Assembly (NCBI RefSeq): GCF_002251735.1
Contig: NZ_NOXS01000032.1
Location: 372,001-436,000 of the forward strand
Source: Elstera cyanobacteriorum
GTDB lineage: Bacteria; Pseudomonadota; Alphaproteobacteria; Elsterales; Elsteraceae
DNA length: 64,000 nucleotides
Reading direction: 5' to 3'
Under the pieces are notes generated by a model that ran no database searches, was not told the origin of the DNA, and was given only the letters and a program-made list of their open reading frames with translations. The stretch's first letter is position 1, and every line of letters begins with the position of its first letter. The position numbers were made by a program, and so were the translations under genes. Of this stretch, positions 1-8,330 are shown in pieces.

Positions 1-2
1 TC

Positions 3-3000
3 GATTTTCCGGTCATCAGCGTCACCATTACCCAGACCGGCGCCGCCCCGTCGGAACTGGAGACCCAGGTGACGAAGAAGGTCGAGGATTCGATTTCCGG
101 CATCACCGGCGTCAAGCATATCGTCTCGACCCTCACCGATGGCCGCTCGGTCACCACCATCGAATTCCGCCTGGAAGTGAACAGCGACCGCGCCTTGAAC
201 GATACGAAGGACGCTATTGCCCGCATCCGCGCCGATCTGCCGCGCACCATTGACGAGCCGATTGTCGAACGGATCGACGTGGTGGGCCTGCCGATTGTCA
301 CCTATGCCGCCGCCTCCCCCGCTATGACGCCCGAAGAACTGTCGTGGTTCGTCGATGACGTGGTGGCGCGCGAACTGCAAAGTGTTAAGGGCGTTGGGCA
401 GGTCGAGCGGATCGGCGGTGTCACCCGCGAAATCCAGGTCACCCTGAACCCGGACCGCATGCTCGCCCTGGGCGTCACCGCCGCCGATATTACCCGCGCC
501 CTGCGCGCCGTGAATATCGATCTTGCCGGCGGGCGAAGCGAGGTTGGGGCGCGTGAGCAATCCATCCGCGCCCTCGGCGGGGCGAAAACCCTGGCCGATC
601 TGGCCGCAACGCCGCTGATGCTGAACAGCGGTATGCTGCTGCGCCTATCGGATGTCGCGACGATCACCGATAGTTTTGCCGAACCGCGCAAGTTTGCCCG
701 ATTGGACGGTAAACCGGTGGTGGCCTTCAGCACCTACCGCAGCAAAGGCGCCAGTGACGCCGAAGTGGCGAAGGCCGTCGAAGCCAAGATTGCGTCCCTG
801 GGGGCGAAATATCCGAACGTCAGCCTCGACCTGATCGACAGCTATGTGACCTATACGGTCGGCAATTATAACTCGGCGATGAGCACGCTGATCGAAGGCG
901 CGGTGCTGGCGGTGCTGGTCGTCTTCGTCTTCCTGCGCGACCTGCGGGCGACGATCATCACCTGTCTCGCGCTGCCGCTCTCGGTGTTGCCGACCTTCTG
1001 GATCATGGACGCCCTCGGCTTCTCACTCAACCTCGTCAGCCTGCTGGCTCTAACGCTGGTGACGGGGATTCTGGTCGATGATGCCATCGTGGAAATCGAA
1101 AACATCGTTCGGCACCGCCATATGGGTAAATCGCCCTATCGGTCGGCGATGGAAGCGGCGGATGAAATCGGACTGGCGGTGATCGCCATTACCATGACCA
1201 TTGTCGCCGTTTTCGCCCCGGTTAGTTTCATGGGCGGGATCGCTGGGCAATACTTCAAGCAGTTCGGCATTACGGTCGCGATTGCCGTGCTCTTTTCACT
1301 CTTGGTTGCCCGCCTGATAACCCCAATGTTGGCGGCCTATCTGATGAAAGGCGCCCCCCATCTTGAAAAGCCCGAAGGCTGGCTGATGCGGCGCTATACC
1401 CGCCTCGTCGACTGGTCGGTGCGCTGGCGCGGGGTAACGGTGCTGGCGGGCCTAGGGATTTTCGGCCTGTCGATCTTCTCCTCAACCCTGCTGCCCAGCG
1501 GCTTTCTGCCCGCCGAAGATACCGCTCGCTCGGTCCTGGCGCTGGAGATGACGCCGGGCACCACCCTGGCGGAGGCGGAGGCAACCGCCGATCTTATCGC
1601 CCATAAGCTGAAGGAACTGCCGGAAGTCCGCTCCGTCCTCGTCGATGGTGGTCGCATCTTCGGCCAGGGCGACGAGGTCCGCAAAGCCTCGCTGATCGTT
1701 AATTTCGTTCCGAAAGGGCAGCGGAACCGCAGCCAGAGCCAATTGCAAACGGCCATCGGCGGTATCGTTGCCGATATTCCCGATCTGCGCTTCTGGTTCA
1801 TCAATGAAAACGGGCAGCGCACCTTCGCCCTCCTGGTAACCGGCGGCGAAACCAATGTGATCGAAGATTTGGCCGATGACCTCGCTGCCGAAATGCGCAG
1901 CCTGCCGCAGCTTGAGAATGTTATCTCGACAGCCGCCCTCGACCGGCCAGAAATGCGGATCGTCCCTGACCGCGAACGCACCGCCCGCTTAGGGATTTCG
2001 ACGGAAACCCTGTCGGAAGTGGTGCGCGTCGCCACCATCGGCGATAGTTCGACCAACCTGCCAAAGTTCACCGTCGGCGACCGTCAAGTCCCGATCCGCG
2101 TGCAGCTCGACCCGGCCCAGCGCGGCAATATCGACCTGCTGGAAACGCTGACCGTGCCGACCAATTCGGGTACTCCCGTGCCGCTGGGGGCGGTGGCCAG
2201 CCTTGCCTTCGGTCAAGGCCCGGCAACGATCAACCGCTATGACCGCGCCCGCCGGGTTTCGGTGGAAGCCGATCTGGTGGGCAATACTGCCCTGGGTGAA
2301 GCGACGGAGGCGGTACGCGCCCTTCCGGTGGTCAAGACGTTCCCGCCGGGAGTGGAGCTTAAGGAAACCGGCGATGCGGAAGTGATGGTTGAAGTCTTCC
2401 AAGGCTTCGCGATGGCGATGGGCGCCGGGATTATGATGGTCTATGCCGTGCTGGTGCTGCTGTTCGGCAGCTTCCTGCAACCGGTAACCATTCTCTTCTC
2501 GCTGCCGCTCTCCATCGGTGGGGCGATCTTCGCCCTTTTCATCACCCAGCAGCCGATTTCCCTGCCGGTCGTCATCGGGTTCCTTATGCTGATGGGCATC
2601 GTCACGAAAAACGCCATCATGCTGGTCGATTTCGCCGTCGAAGAAATCGCGCGCGGGGTGCCGCGTCGGGAAGCGATTGTCGATGCCGGGCGGAAACGCG
2701 CCCGCCCGATCATCATGACGACGATTGCCATGGCGGCAGGGATGGTGCCGTCCGCGCTGGCCTTCGGCGACGGCGGCGAGTTCCGCGCGCCGATGGCGAT
2801 TGCCGTGATTGGCGGGCTGATCGTCTCGACGCTGCTCTCGCTGGTCTTCGTCCCCGCCGTCTTCTGCCTGATGGATGATGTGGCGAAGGGCCTCTGGCGC
2901 TTCTTCAGCCGCTTTATCGGCCCCAGCGACGACCCGGAGGAGGATAAAACCACCGCCGACCTGCCGCAGGGGCACCCCCAACCGCGCGTTCAACCGGCGG

Positions 3001-3005
3001 AATAG
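3..3005 (+). CDS. RND-family efflux transporter, inner-membrane pump subunit (5' truncated)
   Basis: The reading frame is open from the first bases of the window, so the true start lies upstream. The first in-frame GTG at 69 falls inside the conserved porter domain and is not the start. About 1000 codons are present against roughly 1030-1050 in the HAE1/AcrB family, so only the first helix and a little more are missing. Two blocks of membrane helices alternate with two periplasmic porter domains. The proton-relay Asp-Asp pair (GILVDDAIVEIE, near 1062-1095) and the relay Lys (MGIVTKNAIMLVD, near 2600) are intact, so the pump should be functional. It would export drugs or other amphiphiles with a membrane-fusion protein, presumably encoded upstream. 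A hairpin with a T-run follows the stop. The substrate cannot be told. Confidence 0.93.
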   Translation, partial: DFPVISVTITQTGAAPSELETQVTKKVEDSISGITGVKHIVSTLTDGRSVTTIEFRLEVNSDRALNDTKDAIARIRADLPRTIDEPIVERIDVVGLPIVTYAAASPAMTPEELSWFVDDVVARELQSVKGVGQVERIGGVTREIQVTLNPDRMLALGVTAADITRALRAVNIDLAGGRSEVGAREQSIRALGGAKTLADLAATPLMLNSGMLLRLSDVATITDSFAEPRKFARLDGKPVVAFSTYRSKGASDAEVAKAVEAKIASLGAKYPNVSLDLIDSYVTYTVGNYNSAMSTLIEGAVLAVLVVFVFLRDLRATIITCLALPLSVLPTFWIMDALGFSLNLVSLLALTLVTGILVDDAIVEIENIVRHRHMGKSPYRSAMEAADEIGLAVIAITMTIVAVFAPVSFMGGIAGQYFKQFGITVAIAVLFSLLVARLITPMLAAYLMKGAPHLEKPEGWLMRRYTRLVDWSVRWRGVTVLAGLGIFGLSIFSSTLLPSGFLPAEDTARSVLALEMTPGTTLAEAEATADLIAHKLKELPEVRSVLVDGGRIFGQGDEVRKASLIVNFVPKGQRNRSQSQLQTAIGGIVADIPDLRFWFINENGQRTFALLVTGGETNVIEDLADDLAAEMRSLPQLENVISTAALDRPEMRIVPDRERTARLGISTETLSEVVRVATIGDSSTNLPKFTVGDRQVPIRVQLDPAQRGNIDLLETLTVPTNSGTPVPLGAVASLAFGQGPATINRYDRARRVSVEADLVGNTALGEATEAVRALPVVKTFPPGVELKETGDAEVMVEVFQGFAMAMGAGIMMVYAVLVLLFGSFLQPVTILFSLPLSIGGAIFALFITQQPISLPVVIGFLMLMGIVTKNAIMLVDFAVEEIARGVPRREAIVDAGRKRARPIIMTTIAMAAGMVPSALAFGDGGEFRAPMAIAVIGGLIVSTLLSLVFVPAVFCLMDDVAKGLWRFFSRFIGPSDDPEEDKTTADLPQGHPQPRVQPAE

Positions 3006-3020
3006 GGTGCCCCCAGCCTC

Positions 3021-3055
3021 ACCCCGCTCTGGGATGACCCTGGAGCGGGGTTTTT
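3021..3055 (+). terminator. Rho-independent terminator after the RND pump gene
   Basis: The arms ACCCCGCTC (3021-3029) and GAGCGGGGT (3043-3051) pair perfectly. An inner GGG/CCC extends the stem, and five T follow. It sits 15 bases after the stop codon. Confidence 0.85.
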
Positions 3056-3062
3056 CATGCCT

Positions 3063-3080
3063 TGAGTTACACGTAACTCA
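3063..3080. promoter_or_regulatory. Palindromic operator upstream of the S24-like repressor gene
   Basis: TGAGTTAC-AC-GTAACTCA is a perfect 8-base inverted repeat. A further half site, TGAGTTA, lies at 3122-3128, only 9 bases before the ATG at 3138. The position and symmetry suit autoregulation by the dimeric HTH protein encoded next, which is an inference. Confidence 0.55.
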
Positions 3081-3137
3081 CGATGACCCATCGCATCTCG
3101 GCGTGACGCAGTGCGTTGAATTGAGTTATCCTGCGTC

Positions 3138-3899
3138 ATGACCGCGATGACCGACCTGCTTGCCCTGCTGCAACAGCGCCAAGAGGCCCTGGGCTTGTCC
3201 GAGCGCGCCCTGTGCCGGGCAGCGGGGGTGAGTGAACAGGCGATCAAGCGCCTACGGGCGGGCCATACGCCGAATGGTGAGACCAGGGCCAAACTGCTCG
3301 CGTTTCTCGGGATAGCACCAGGGATAGCGCTAGCCCCCGGGGTGCCCCCTTCCCTCGCCGCCCTACAGCCGACGCGGCGGGCGGTGCCGGTGATCGGGGA
3401 ATCTGATGCCCGGCGCTGGTATCCCTCCGGTCTGCCGTGGCTGCCGGGCGGAGAGCGTTTGATGCTGCCGGCATTGCATTCCACCCTGCCCCGCTTTGCC
3501 GTTACCCAAACGGGGGCGGGCCTCGACCGTCTCTATCCGCGCGGCACGCTGCTGATTGCCGCCCCCTACCCCGCCCTCGGGCGCTCCCCGGAACCAGGCG
3601 ACCGGGTTCTGGTTCTTCAGCACGACAGCGCGACGGGTTGGGCGTTGGGGGCGTGGGAATATGGCGCCAGTCCCGATGGGCAAGGCCTGCTCTGGTCACG
3701 CGCGCTGGTCGATGAGCTTGCACAGCCGCTGGTTCTGACGGAACCCCCTGCCCTTGCACCGCTTGGCCTCGACGGGCTACCGGAGATACGCAGCCCCGCC
3801 GCCATCACCCTGATCGGCGTGATCGTGCAAACCCTGCAGCCGGAACCTTGGCTGGCCGACAGCGACCGTTTTCATGAAGGAAATGTGGGGGAAAATTAA
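3138..3899 (+). CDS. XRE-type HTH regulator with a C-terminal S24-like (LexA/CI fold) domain
   Basis: This 253-residue protein has an N-terminal helix-turn-helix (about residues 15-55). A proline/alanine linker follows, then a C-terminal region resembling the S24 fold of LexA- and CI-type repressors (about residues 75-240). The usual Ser of the S24 active site is not seen: the corresponding stretch reads TGAGLDRLYPRGTLLIA. It is probably not a self-cleaving protease and may instead sense a ligand or only dimerise. The ATG at 3138 follows a palindromic operator and a repeated half site, suggesting autorepression. It stands alone between the efflux pump gene and tRNA-Pro. Control of the upstream pump is possible, but no matching site was checked there because that promoter lies outside the window. 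Confidence 0.75.
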   Translation: MTAMTDLLALLQQRQEALGLSERALCRAAGVSEQAIKRLRAGHTPNGETRAKLLAFLGIAPGIALAPGVPPSLAALQPTRRAVPVIGESDARRWYPSGLPWLPGGERLMLPALHSTLPRFAVTQTGAGLDRLYPRGTLLIAAPYPALGRSPEPGDRVLVLQHDSATGWALGAWEYGASPDGQGLLWSRALVDELAQPLVLTEPPALAPLGLDGLPEIRSPAAITLIGVIVQTLQPEPWLADSDRFHEGNVGEN

Positions 3900-3900
3900 A

Positions 3901-3977
3901 TGGTCGGAGCGACAGGATTCGAACCTGCGACCCCCAGACCCCCAGTCTGATGCGCTACCAGGCTGCGCTACGCTCCG
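3901..3977 (-). tRNA. tRNA-Pro (anticodon GGG)
   Basis: Read on the reverse strand, the 77-base sequence folds as a cloverleaf. The acceptor stem CGGAGCG/CGCTCCG closes it, the T-loop contains GGTTCGAATCC, and the anticodon stem is TCAGA/TCTGG around the loop CTGGGGG. That gives anticodon GGG (proline). The CCA end is encoded. It lies one base after the stop codon of the preceding forward gene and downstream of merR, as is common in alphaproteobacteria. Confidence 0.95.
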
Positions 3978-4098
3978 ACCGTTTGCTCCGGCGTGCGCCG
4001 CAGCAGGAGCGGACTATAGACGCGGTGGCGCGGGCATGCAAGCGATGGCAGCGCATCGGCTTATATGGGCATGCCAAGGGTTTATCAGGGTTAAACGA

Positions 4099-4127
4099 CA
4101 ACGGGCGGCCCGTAAGACCGCCCGTTG
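4099..4127 (-). terminator. Terminator-like hairpin downstream of merR
   Basis: CAACGGGCGG and CCGCCCGTTG form a perfect 10-base stem around a 9-base loop. On the reverse strand it is followed by a weak T stretch (TCGTTTAAC). It ends the ihfA-merR transcript 22 bases after the merR stop. Confidence 0.7.
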
Positions 4128-4149
4128 CACAATTTGTTTGCCGGAAGGG

Positions 4150-4665
4150 TTAGCGTGCTAGACCCCGCACCAACGCACGGTGGGCTGCTTCCAGTTCCGC
4201 AATCGCTTCTTCAATCACGGCCCGCGCTTCGATCGGCAGGGCTGGGATCGGCCCGCGCGACAGCGCTAGGGTCGGCAGGCGCGGTGCTGCGGGGGTTTCT
4301 ACGACGTCCAAGCCAAGATCGGTATCCTCGCCCGGCATTTCCGGCGCTTGGCCGGGGGCCAGACGGTCTTCATCCGTCAGCTTGGCGTTAGGGGTCTTCA
4401 GAAGCTTCTGAACGCCCTTAATCGTGTAGCCGTCGCGATACAGAAGCTCGCGAATCCGGCGCAGCAAATCAACATCTTCCGGGCGATAATAGCGGCGCCC
4501 GCCGCCGCGCTTCAGCGGCTTAATCTGCGGAAACTTGCTTTCCCAAAAACGCAGCACATGCGGCGGAACGTCCAGATCGGACGCCACTTCGCTGATGGTG
4601 CGGAACGCGCTCGCCGATTTCGTTACGCGGCGCGCGCCCTGATCCGTCACTTCGGCGGTGCTCAT
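4150..4665 (-). CDS. MerR-family transcriptional regulator
   Basis: This is a 171-residue protein. Residues 20-90 form a MerR winged helix-turn-helix, with [20 protein letters not shown], then [15 protein letters not shown] and [11 protein letters not shown]. The C-terminal part is short and acidic to alanine-rich, with no metal-binding cysteines, so it is not a classical metal or redox sensor. Its ATG overlaps the ihfA stop by four bases (ATGA), so the two are translationally coupled. An ihfA-merR pair next to tRNA-Pro is a common alphaproteobacterial arrangement. The regulated genes are unknown. Confidence 0.88.
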   Translation of the reverse strand: MSTAEVTDQGARRVTKSASAFRTISEVASDLDVPPHVLRFWESKFPQIKPLKRGGGRRYYRPEDVDLLRRIRELLYRDGYTIKGVQKLLKTPNAKLTDEDRLAPGQAPEMPGEDTDLGLDVVETPAAPRLPTLALSRGPIPALPIEARAVIEEAIAELEAAHRALVRGLAR

Positions 4666-4988
4666 TCACCCGTCTCCCGCTTCTCAAGCGCCTGCATGCC
4701 TTCGTTAATCCGGTTCTTCAGAACGTGGGATGGCCGAAAGACTAGAACTTGTCGGGGCATAATCGGCACCTCTTCCCCTGTTTTGGGGTTGCGGCCAATG
4801 CGTTCGCCCTTCTTCCGCACCGAGAAACTGCCGAAGGAAGAAATCTTAACCATTTCACCGTCCGCCAAAGCGTCGGCAATCTCTTGCAGGACCGTTTCCA
4901 CCAGTTGGGCGGATTCGTTCCGGGACAAACCAACTTCCTGATAGACCGCCTCGCTGAGCTGAGCGCGAGTTACTGTCTCTTCGGTCAT
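4662..4988 (-). CDS. ihfA: Integration host factor subunit alpha
   Basis: This 108-residue protein belongs to the HU/IHF family. The signature runs through residues 48-67 (VKISSFGSF), and the DNA-intercalating arm RNPKTGE is at 66-72. With IhfB it bends DNA sharply for transcription, recombination and sigma-54 promoter architecture. That is relevant here because sigma-54-type promoters occur in the flagellar region. The ATG at 4988 is chosen because GGGGGGA lies just upstream and the longer frame adds residues without homology. It is followed by the overlapping merR. In many relatives ihfA directly follows fabH; here a lysE/mocR pair lies between them. Confidence 0.95.
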   Translation of the reverse strand: MTEETVTRAQLSEAVYQEVGLSRNESAQLVETVLQEIADALADGEMVKISSFGSFSVRKKGERIGRNPKTGEEVPIMPRQVLVFRPSHVLKNRINEGMQALEKRETGE

Positions 4989-5121
4989 CGAGTCCCCCCT
5001 GCTATAAGCCCGTACCGTACCGCCCATACGGCGATCCGTCAATTGCGTTTCGATAACAACGCATTGGATAGGCTTTCTGAACCTTCGCCTGAGTCCAAGA
5101 GGGCTTGGAACCCGCCATAGC

Positions 5122-5138
5122 TCGCCATCGTATGGCGA
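5122..5138. repeat. Short perfect inverted repeat upstream of ihfA
   Basis: TCGCCAT and ATGGCGA flank a three-base loop (CGT), 134 bases upstream of the ihfA start. The 280-base region between ihfA and lysE holds no gene that can be supported. It is GC-moderate near ihfA and AT-rich towards lysE, fitting promoter DNA. The repeat could be an operator or a small hairpin. Confidence 0.3.
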
Positions 5139-5268
5139 TGCGATATTCCCGCCCCCGTGTCACAGGTTTATCACACTTTAGATGAAGCGTTGGATTCAGA
5201 AAACTGTTTATGCACTTGATCGCTTAAGAATCTTTTAAGGGATTTTGCTTGCATTTTAGGCAAACACC

Positions 5269-5880
5269 TTATGCTGCCGTCTGAAGCAACGGATAGAGCG
5301 CCGAGGCAGCGAGCAGGACCGCCATCGCCCAATTGATCTGGCGCACCCGGCGGGGGTTCTTCATCAGCCGCCGCATCGCCGAGCCGAACCCGGCCCAAAG
5401 GGCGATGCACGGGCTCCCAACACACAGGAAGGCCAGCGCGATCACCAGCACGCTGATCGTAAACGCCCCCGGCACGGTATAGGTAGAGACCGCGCCGATC
5501 GACATGATCCAGGCCTTGGGGTTTACCCATTGAAACGCCGCCGCTTGCAGGAAGCTGAACGGTTTCCGGTCGGTCGCCGTATCCGACAGCCCCACCGGGG
5601 TCGCCGTTGCGATCTTCCACGCGAGATAGAGCAGGTAAACCGTTGCGACGACGCGCAAAATTTCGTGCAAATGCGGGATCACTTTAAAGAGTTCCCCCGC
5701 CCCCAACCCGACCGCCGCAACCATCAGGGCAAAGCCGATGGCGATGCCCAGAATATGCGGCCCCGTGCGCCAGAAGCCGAAGGTTAGGCCGGACGCGAGC
5801 AACATGGCGTTGTTCGGCCCGGGGGTGATGGTGGTCACAAAGGCATAGGCGGCAATCGCCAATAGAAGATCAATACTCAT
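5269..5880 (-). CDS. LysE-family amino-acid exporter
   Basis: This 203-residue membrane protein has the LysE/RhtB layout. Helices lie at about residues 5-25, 40-62, 68-90, 115-135, 148-170 and 180-198. The family signature TPGPNNAMLLASGLTFG is at residues 19-35, just after the first helix. The family exports amino acids or their derivatives from the cytoplasm, and which one cannot be read here. The gene diverges from a MocR-type regulator 95 bases away, the classic pairing of an exporter with its PLP-dependent regulator. Both genes interrupt a normally compact fabH-ihfA neighbourhood. Confidence 0.88.
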   Translation of the reverse strand: MSIDLLLAIAAYAFVTTITPGPNNAMLLASGLTFGFWRTGPHILGIAIGFALMVAAVGLGAGELFKVIPHLHEILRVVATVYLLYLAWKIATATPVGLSDTATDRKPFSFLQAAAFQWVNPKAWIMSIGAVSTYTVPGAFTISVLVIALAFLCVGSPCIALWAGFGSAMRRLMKNPRRVRQINWAMAVLLAASALYPLLQTAA

Positions 5881-5920
5881 GGAACACGCCTTTCAACGGA
5901 AGACGGTTCAGCATAGAAAC

Positions 5921-5963
5921 GTGACACTTTGGCGGAAACCATTATAGTGTTCCGTGACACTTT
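5921..5963 (+). promoter_or_regulatory. Direct-repeat operator and promoter between lysE and mocR
   Basis: GTGACACTTT occurs twice in direct orientation, at 5921-5930 and 5954-5963, with starts 33 bases apart (about three helical turns). The first copy overlaps a plausible -35 (GTGACA, 5921-5926) set 16 bases from TATAGT (5943-5948). The second lies between that promoter and the mocR ATG at 5976. AGTGT/ACACT around 5946-5961 adds dyad symmetry. Direct repeats are typical binding sites for MocR/GabR/PdxR regulators. Confidence 0.55.
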
Positions 5964-5975
5964 TTAGGAAAAGCG

Positions 5976-7349
5976 ATGCGCCTCGCCTCCCCTTGGTCCC
6001 CCCGCCTCGCCGACCGCGACGGCCGCCCCGCCGACCGGCTGGCCTTTGCGCTGGAAGAAGATATTCACGCCGGTCTGTTGCCCGGCGGCGCCCGCCTGCC
6101 CGCGCACCGTGACCTTGCCTATCGGCTGAACATCGGCCTCGGCAGCGTTACGAAGGCCTATCAGACGCTGGAGGCGCGGGGGTTGGTCGCCAGCGAGCAG
6201 GGGCGCGGCATGTTCGTGCGGATCGCCGACGCCAGCCTGTCGCCGCCGCTCGACCTTAGCCTCAACGCGCCGCCGCAACTGATTTCTGACCAGTTCCTCG
6301 CCAGTTCCTTGCGCAAACTGGCGCGGCGGCTCGATGCCGCCAGTTTCGGCGCCTATGTTCCCCCAGCGGGGCGGCCCGATCATCGGGCGGCGAAAGCCGG
6401 GTGGCTGCGCCAGTTCGGCGTGCCCGCGACGGGGGCGACGACCTTGCTGACCAACGGCGCCCAGCAGGCGCTGGCGCTGTGTATCGGTCTTGCCCAACAG
6501 CAGGGGCGTGCCCTTTTGGTTGAGGAGGTGACCTATCCCGGCATCATTGACCTGTGCCACCGTCATGGGGTGCCGCTCGTACCGGTGGCAACCGACGCCG
6601 ATGGCCCGGACCCCGCGGCGCTGGACGGGCATCTACACCGCTTAGCGGCAGCGGGCCAGCAGGCCGCGCTTTATCTCATGCCGACGCTGCATAATCCGAC
6701 CGCCCGCAGCCTACCGGAGGAACGCCGGGAAGCGCTGATCACCCTCTGCCGCCGCTATGACGCCTGGATCATCGAGGACGAGGTTTATGCGCCCTTGGCC
6801 GATGATGCCCTGCCACCGATGGTGCAGCGGGCGCCGGAGCGGGTGTTCTATGTCGGTGGCCTCTCGAAAATCGTAAGCCCAGGTCTGCGCATGGGCTGGC
6901 TGGTGGCCCCACCGGCCCTGGTTGCGGCGGCGGAAGCCATTCTGGCGACCAGCACGACCACCGCCGCCCCGCTGTCGAGCTTTCTCTTGGTCACCTGGCT
7001 GGAAGATGGCGCCGCCGATACGCTAATGGCGACGCTGAAGCAGGAAGCGACCGAACGGCGCGCGCTCGCCCGGGCGATTCTTGCCGATAGGCTGCCGCAG
7101 ATCGGTATCGGCGGCTTTCATCTCTGGCTGCCCTGCCCGCTGGCGGAGGCCGACCGCATCGCCCTTGCCGCGCAAGCGCGCGGCCTGCTGCTGCTGCCGC
7201 CACGCTCCTTCCTGCCGACCGAGGCTAGCCCCTTGGCCGGGGTGCGCGTCTGTCTCGGCCCGCCGCCCTTGGCGGAGCTCGAGCGCGGTCTTAAATTGTT
7301 CAAACAGATCGTTACCCAGAGCGGGCCGGGACGGCGCGCAGCAGTCTAG
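5976..7349 (+). CDS. MocR-type regulator: GntR winged helix fused to an aminotransferase-like domain
   Basis: This 457-residue protein starts with a GntR winged helix (residues about 12-78, with GARLPAHRDLAYRLNIGLGS and TLEARGLVASEQGRG). An aminotransferase class I/II fold covers residues about 100-445. The PLP-binding Lys is Lys301 in GGLSKIVSPGLRMG, and the upstream motif IIEDEVYAPL carries the cofactor-contacting Asp and Tyr. Members of this family bind PLP and respond to amino-acid or aldehyde ligands rather than acting as catalysts. It diverges from lysE and probably controls it through the direct repeats between the two. An autonomous catalytic role is unlikely but not excluded. Confidence 0.9.
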   Translation: MRLASPWSPRLADRDGRPADRLAFALEEDIHAGLLPGGARLPAHRDLAYRLNIGLGSVTKAYQTLEARGLVASEQGRGMFVRIADASLSPPLDLSLNAPPQLISDQFLASSLRKLARRLDAASFGAYVPPAGRPDHRAAKAGWLRQFGVPATGATTLLTNGAQQALALCIGLAQQQGRALLVEEVTYPGIIDLCHRHGVPLVPVATDADGPDPAALDGHLHRLAAAGQQAALYLMPTLHNPTARSLPEERREALITLCRRYDAWIIEDEVYAPLADDALPPMVQRAPERVFYVGGLSKIVSPGLRMGWLVAPPALVAAAEAILATSTTTAAPLSSFLLVTWLEDGAADTLMATLKQEATERRALARAILADRLPQIGIGGFHLWLPCPLAEADRIALAAQARGLLLLPPRSFLPTEASPLAGVRVCLGPPPLAELERGLKLFKQIVTQSGPGRRAAV

Positions 7350-7352
7350 GCG

Positions 7353-8330
7353 CTACATACGGATCAGCGCCGATCCCCAGGTCAACCCGCCGCCCATCGC
7401 TTCGACCAGAATAAGATGGCCCGGCTTGATGCGCCCGTCGCGCACCGCTTCATCAAGCGCCAACGGCACCGACGCGGCGGAGGTATTGGCGTGACGGTCG
7501 AGAGTAACGACAACGCGGTCGACCGGCAGCGCCAGCTTTTTGGCCGTCGCATCGAGAATCCGGCGGTTGGCCTGATGGGGAACCAGCCAGTCAATCGCGG
7601 CAGGGGTCAGACCGTTGGCCTCCAGCGCTTCGGTCACAACCGCCGCTAGATTGGTTACGGCGTGACGGAAGACTTCCTTACCCAGCATGCGGACATGGCC
7701 GACCGTGCGGGTGCTCGATGGCCCGCCATCAACATAGAGAATATCGCGTTCCCGCCCATCGGAATGCAGATGGGTGGAGAGAATGCCGTGATCGTCAACG
7801 CTGCCCGTGCCCGCCTCGGCGCGCAGTACCACGGCCCCGGCGCCATCCCCGAAGAGCACGCAGGTGGTGCGATCTTCCCAATCAAGGATACGGGTAAAGG
7901 TCTCGGCGCCGATCACCAGAATGGTCTTGGCCTGACCGGCCTTTATGAAATTATCGGCCACGGCCAGCGCATAGACGAAGCCAGAGCACACCGCCTGCAC
8001 GTCAAACGCCGCGCCGCGCACCATGCCCAACCGCGCCTGCACCTTGGTGGCGGTCGAGGGGAAAGTATCGTCCGGCGTCGTCGTCGCCAGAATGATCAGA
8101 TCAAGCTCGGACGCGGCAACCCCCGCCGCTTCCAGCGCTTGGCGCGCTGCGGCTTCGGCCAGATCCGCCGTGGTTTCCCCCTCGGCGGCCACGTGACGCT
8201 GTCGGATCCCGCTGCGCTGCTGGATCCATTCGTCGGACGTATCGACCCGCTGGGCCAATTCATCATTGGTGACGATGCGCGCCGGCAGGTAGGAACCGGT
8301 GCCGATAATCCGGGAACGCCAAAAACTCAT
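7353..8330 (-). CDS. fabH: 3-oxoacyl-ACP synthase III (KAS III)
   Basis: This is a 325-residue thiolase-fold enzyme. The catalytic triad is visible: Cys115 in VQAVCSGF, His252 in VPHQANRR and Asn282 in RHANTSAAS. It condenses acetyl-CoA with malonyl-ACP to start fatty-acid chains in the cytoplasm. Its ATG overlaps the plsX stop by four bases (ATGA), so translation is coupled to plsX. Length and motifs are normal for FabH. The stop lies three bases from the convergent mocR stop, with no room for a separate terminator. Confidence 0.97.
   Translation of the reverse strand: MSFWRSRIIGTGSYLPARIVTNDELAQRVDTSDEWIQQRSGIRQRHVAAEGETTADLAEAAARQALEAAGVAASELDLIILATTTPDDTFPSTATKVQARLGMVRGAAFDVQAVCSGFVYALAVADNFIKAGQAKTILVIGAETFTRILDWEDRTTCVLFGDGAGAVVLRAEAGTGSVDDHGILSTHLHSDGRERDILYVDGGPSSTRTVGHVRMLGKEVFRHAVTNLAAVVTEALEANGLTPAAIDWLVPHQANRRILDATAKKLALPVDRVVVTLDRHANTSAASVPLALDEAVRDGRIKPGHLILVEAMGGGLTWGSALIRM

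Noticed and set aside
1989-2993. Long reverse-strand open frame opposite the RND gene
   Set aside because: It is a shadow of the GC-rich pump gene: low-complexity His/Arg-rich translation, no family motif, no ribosome site.
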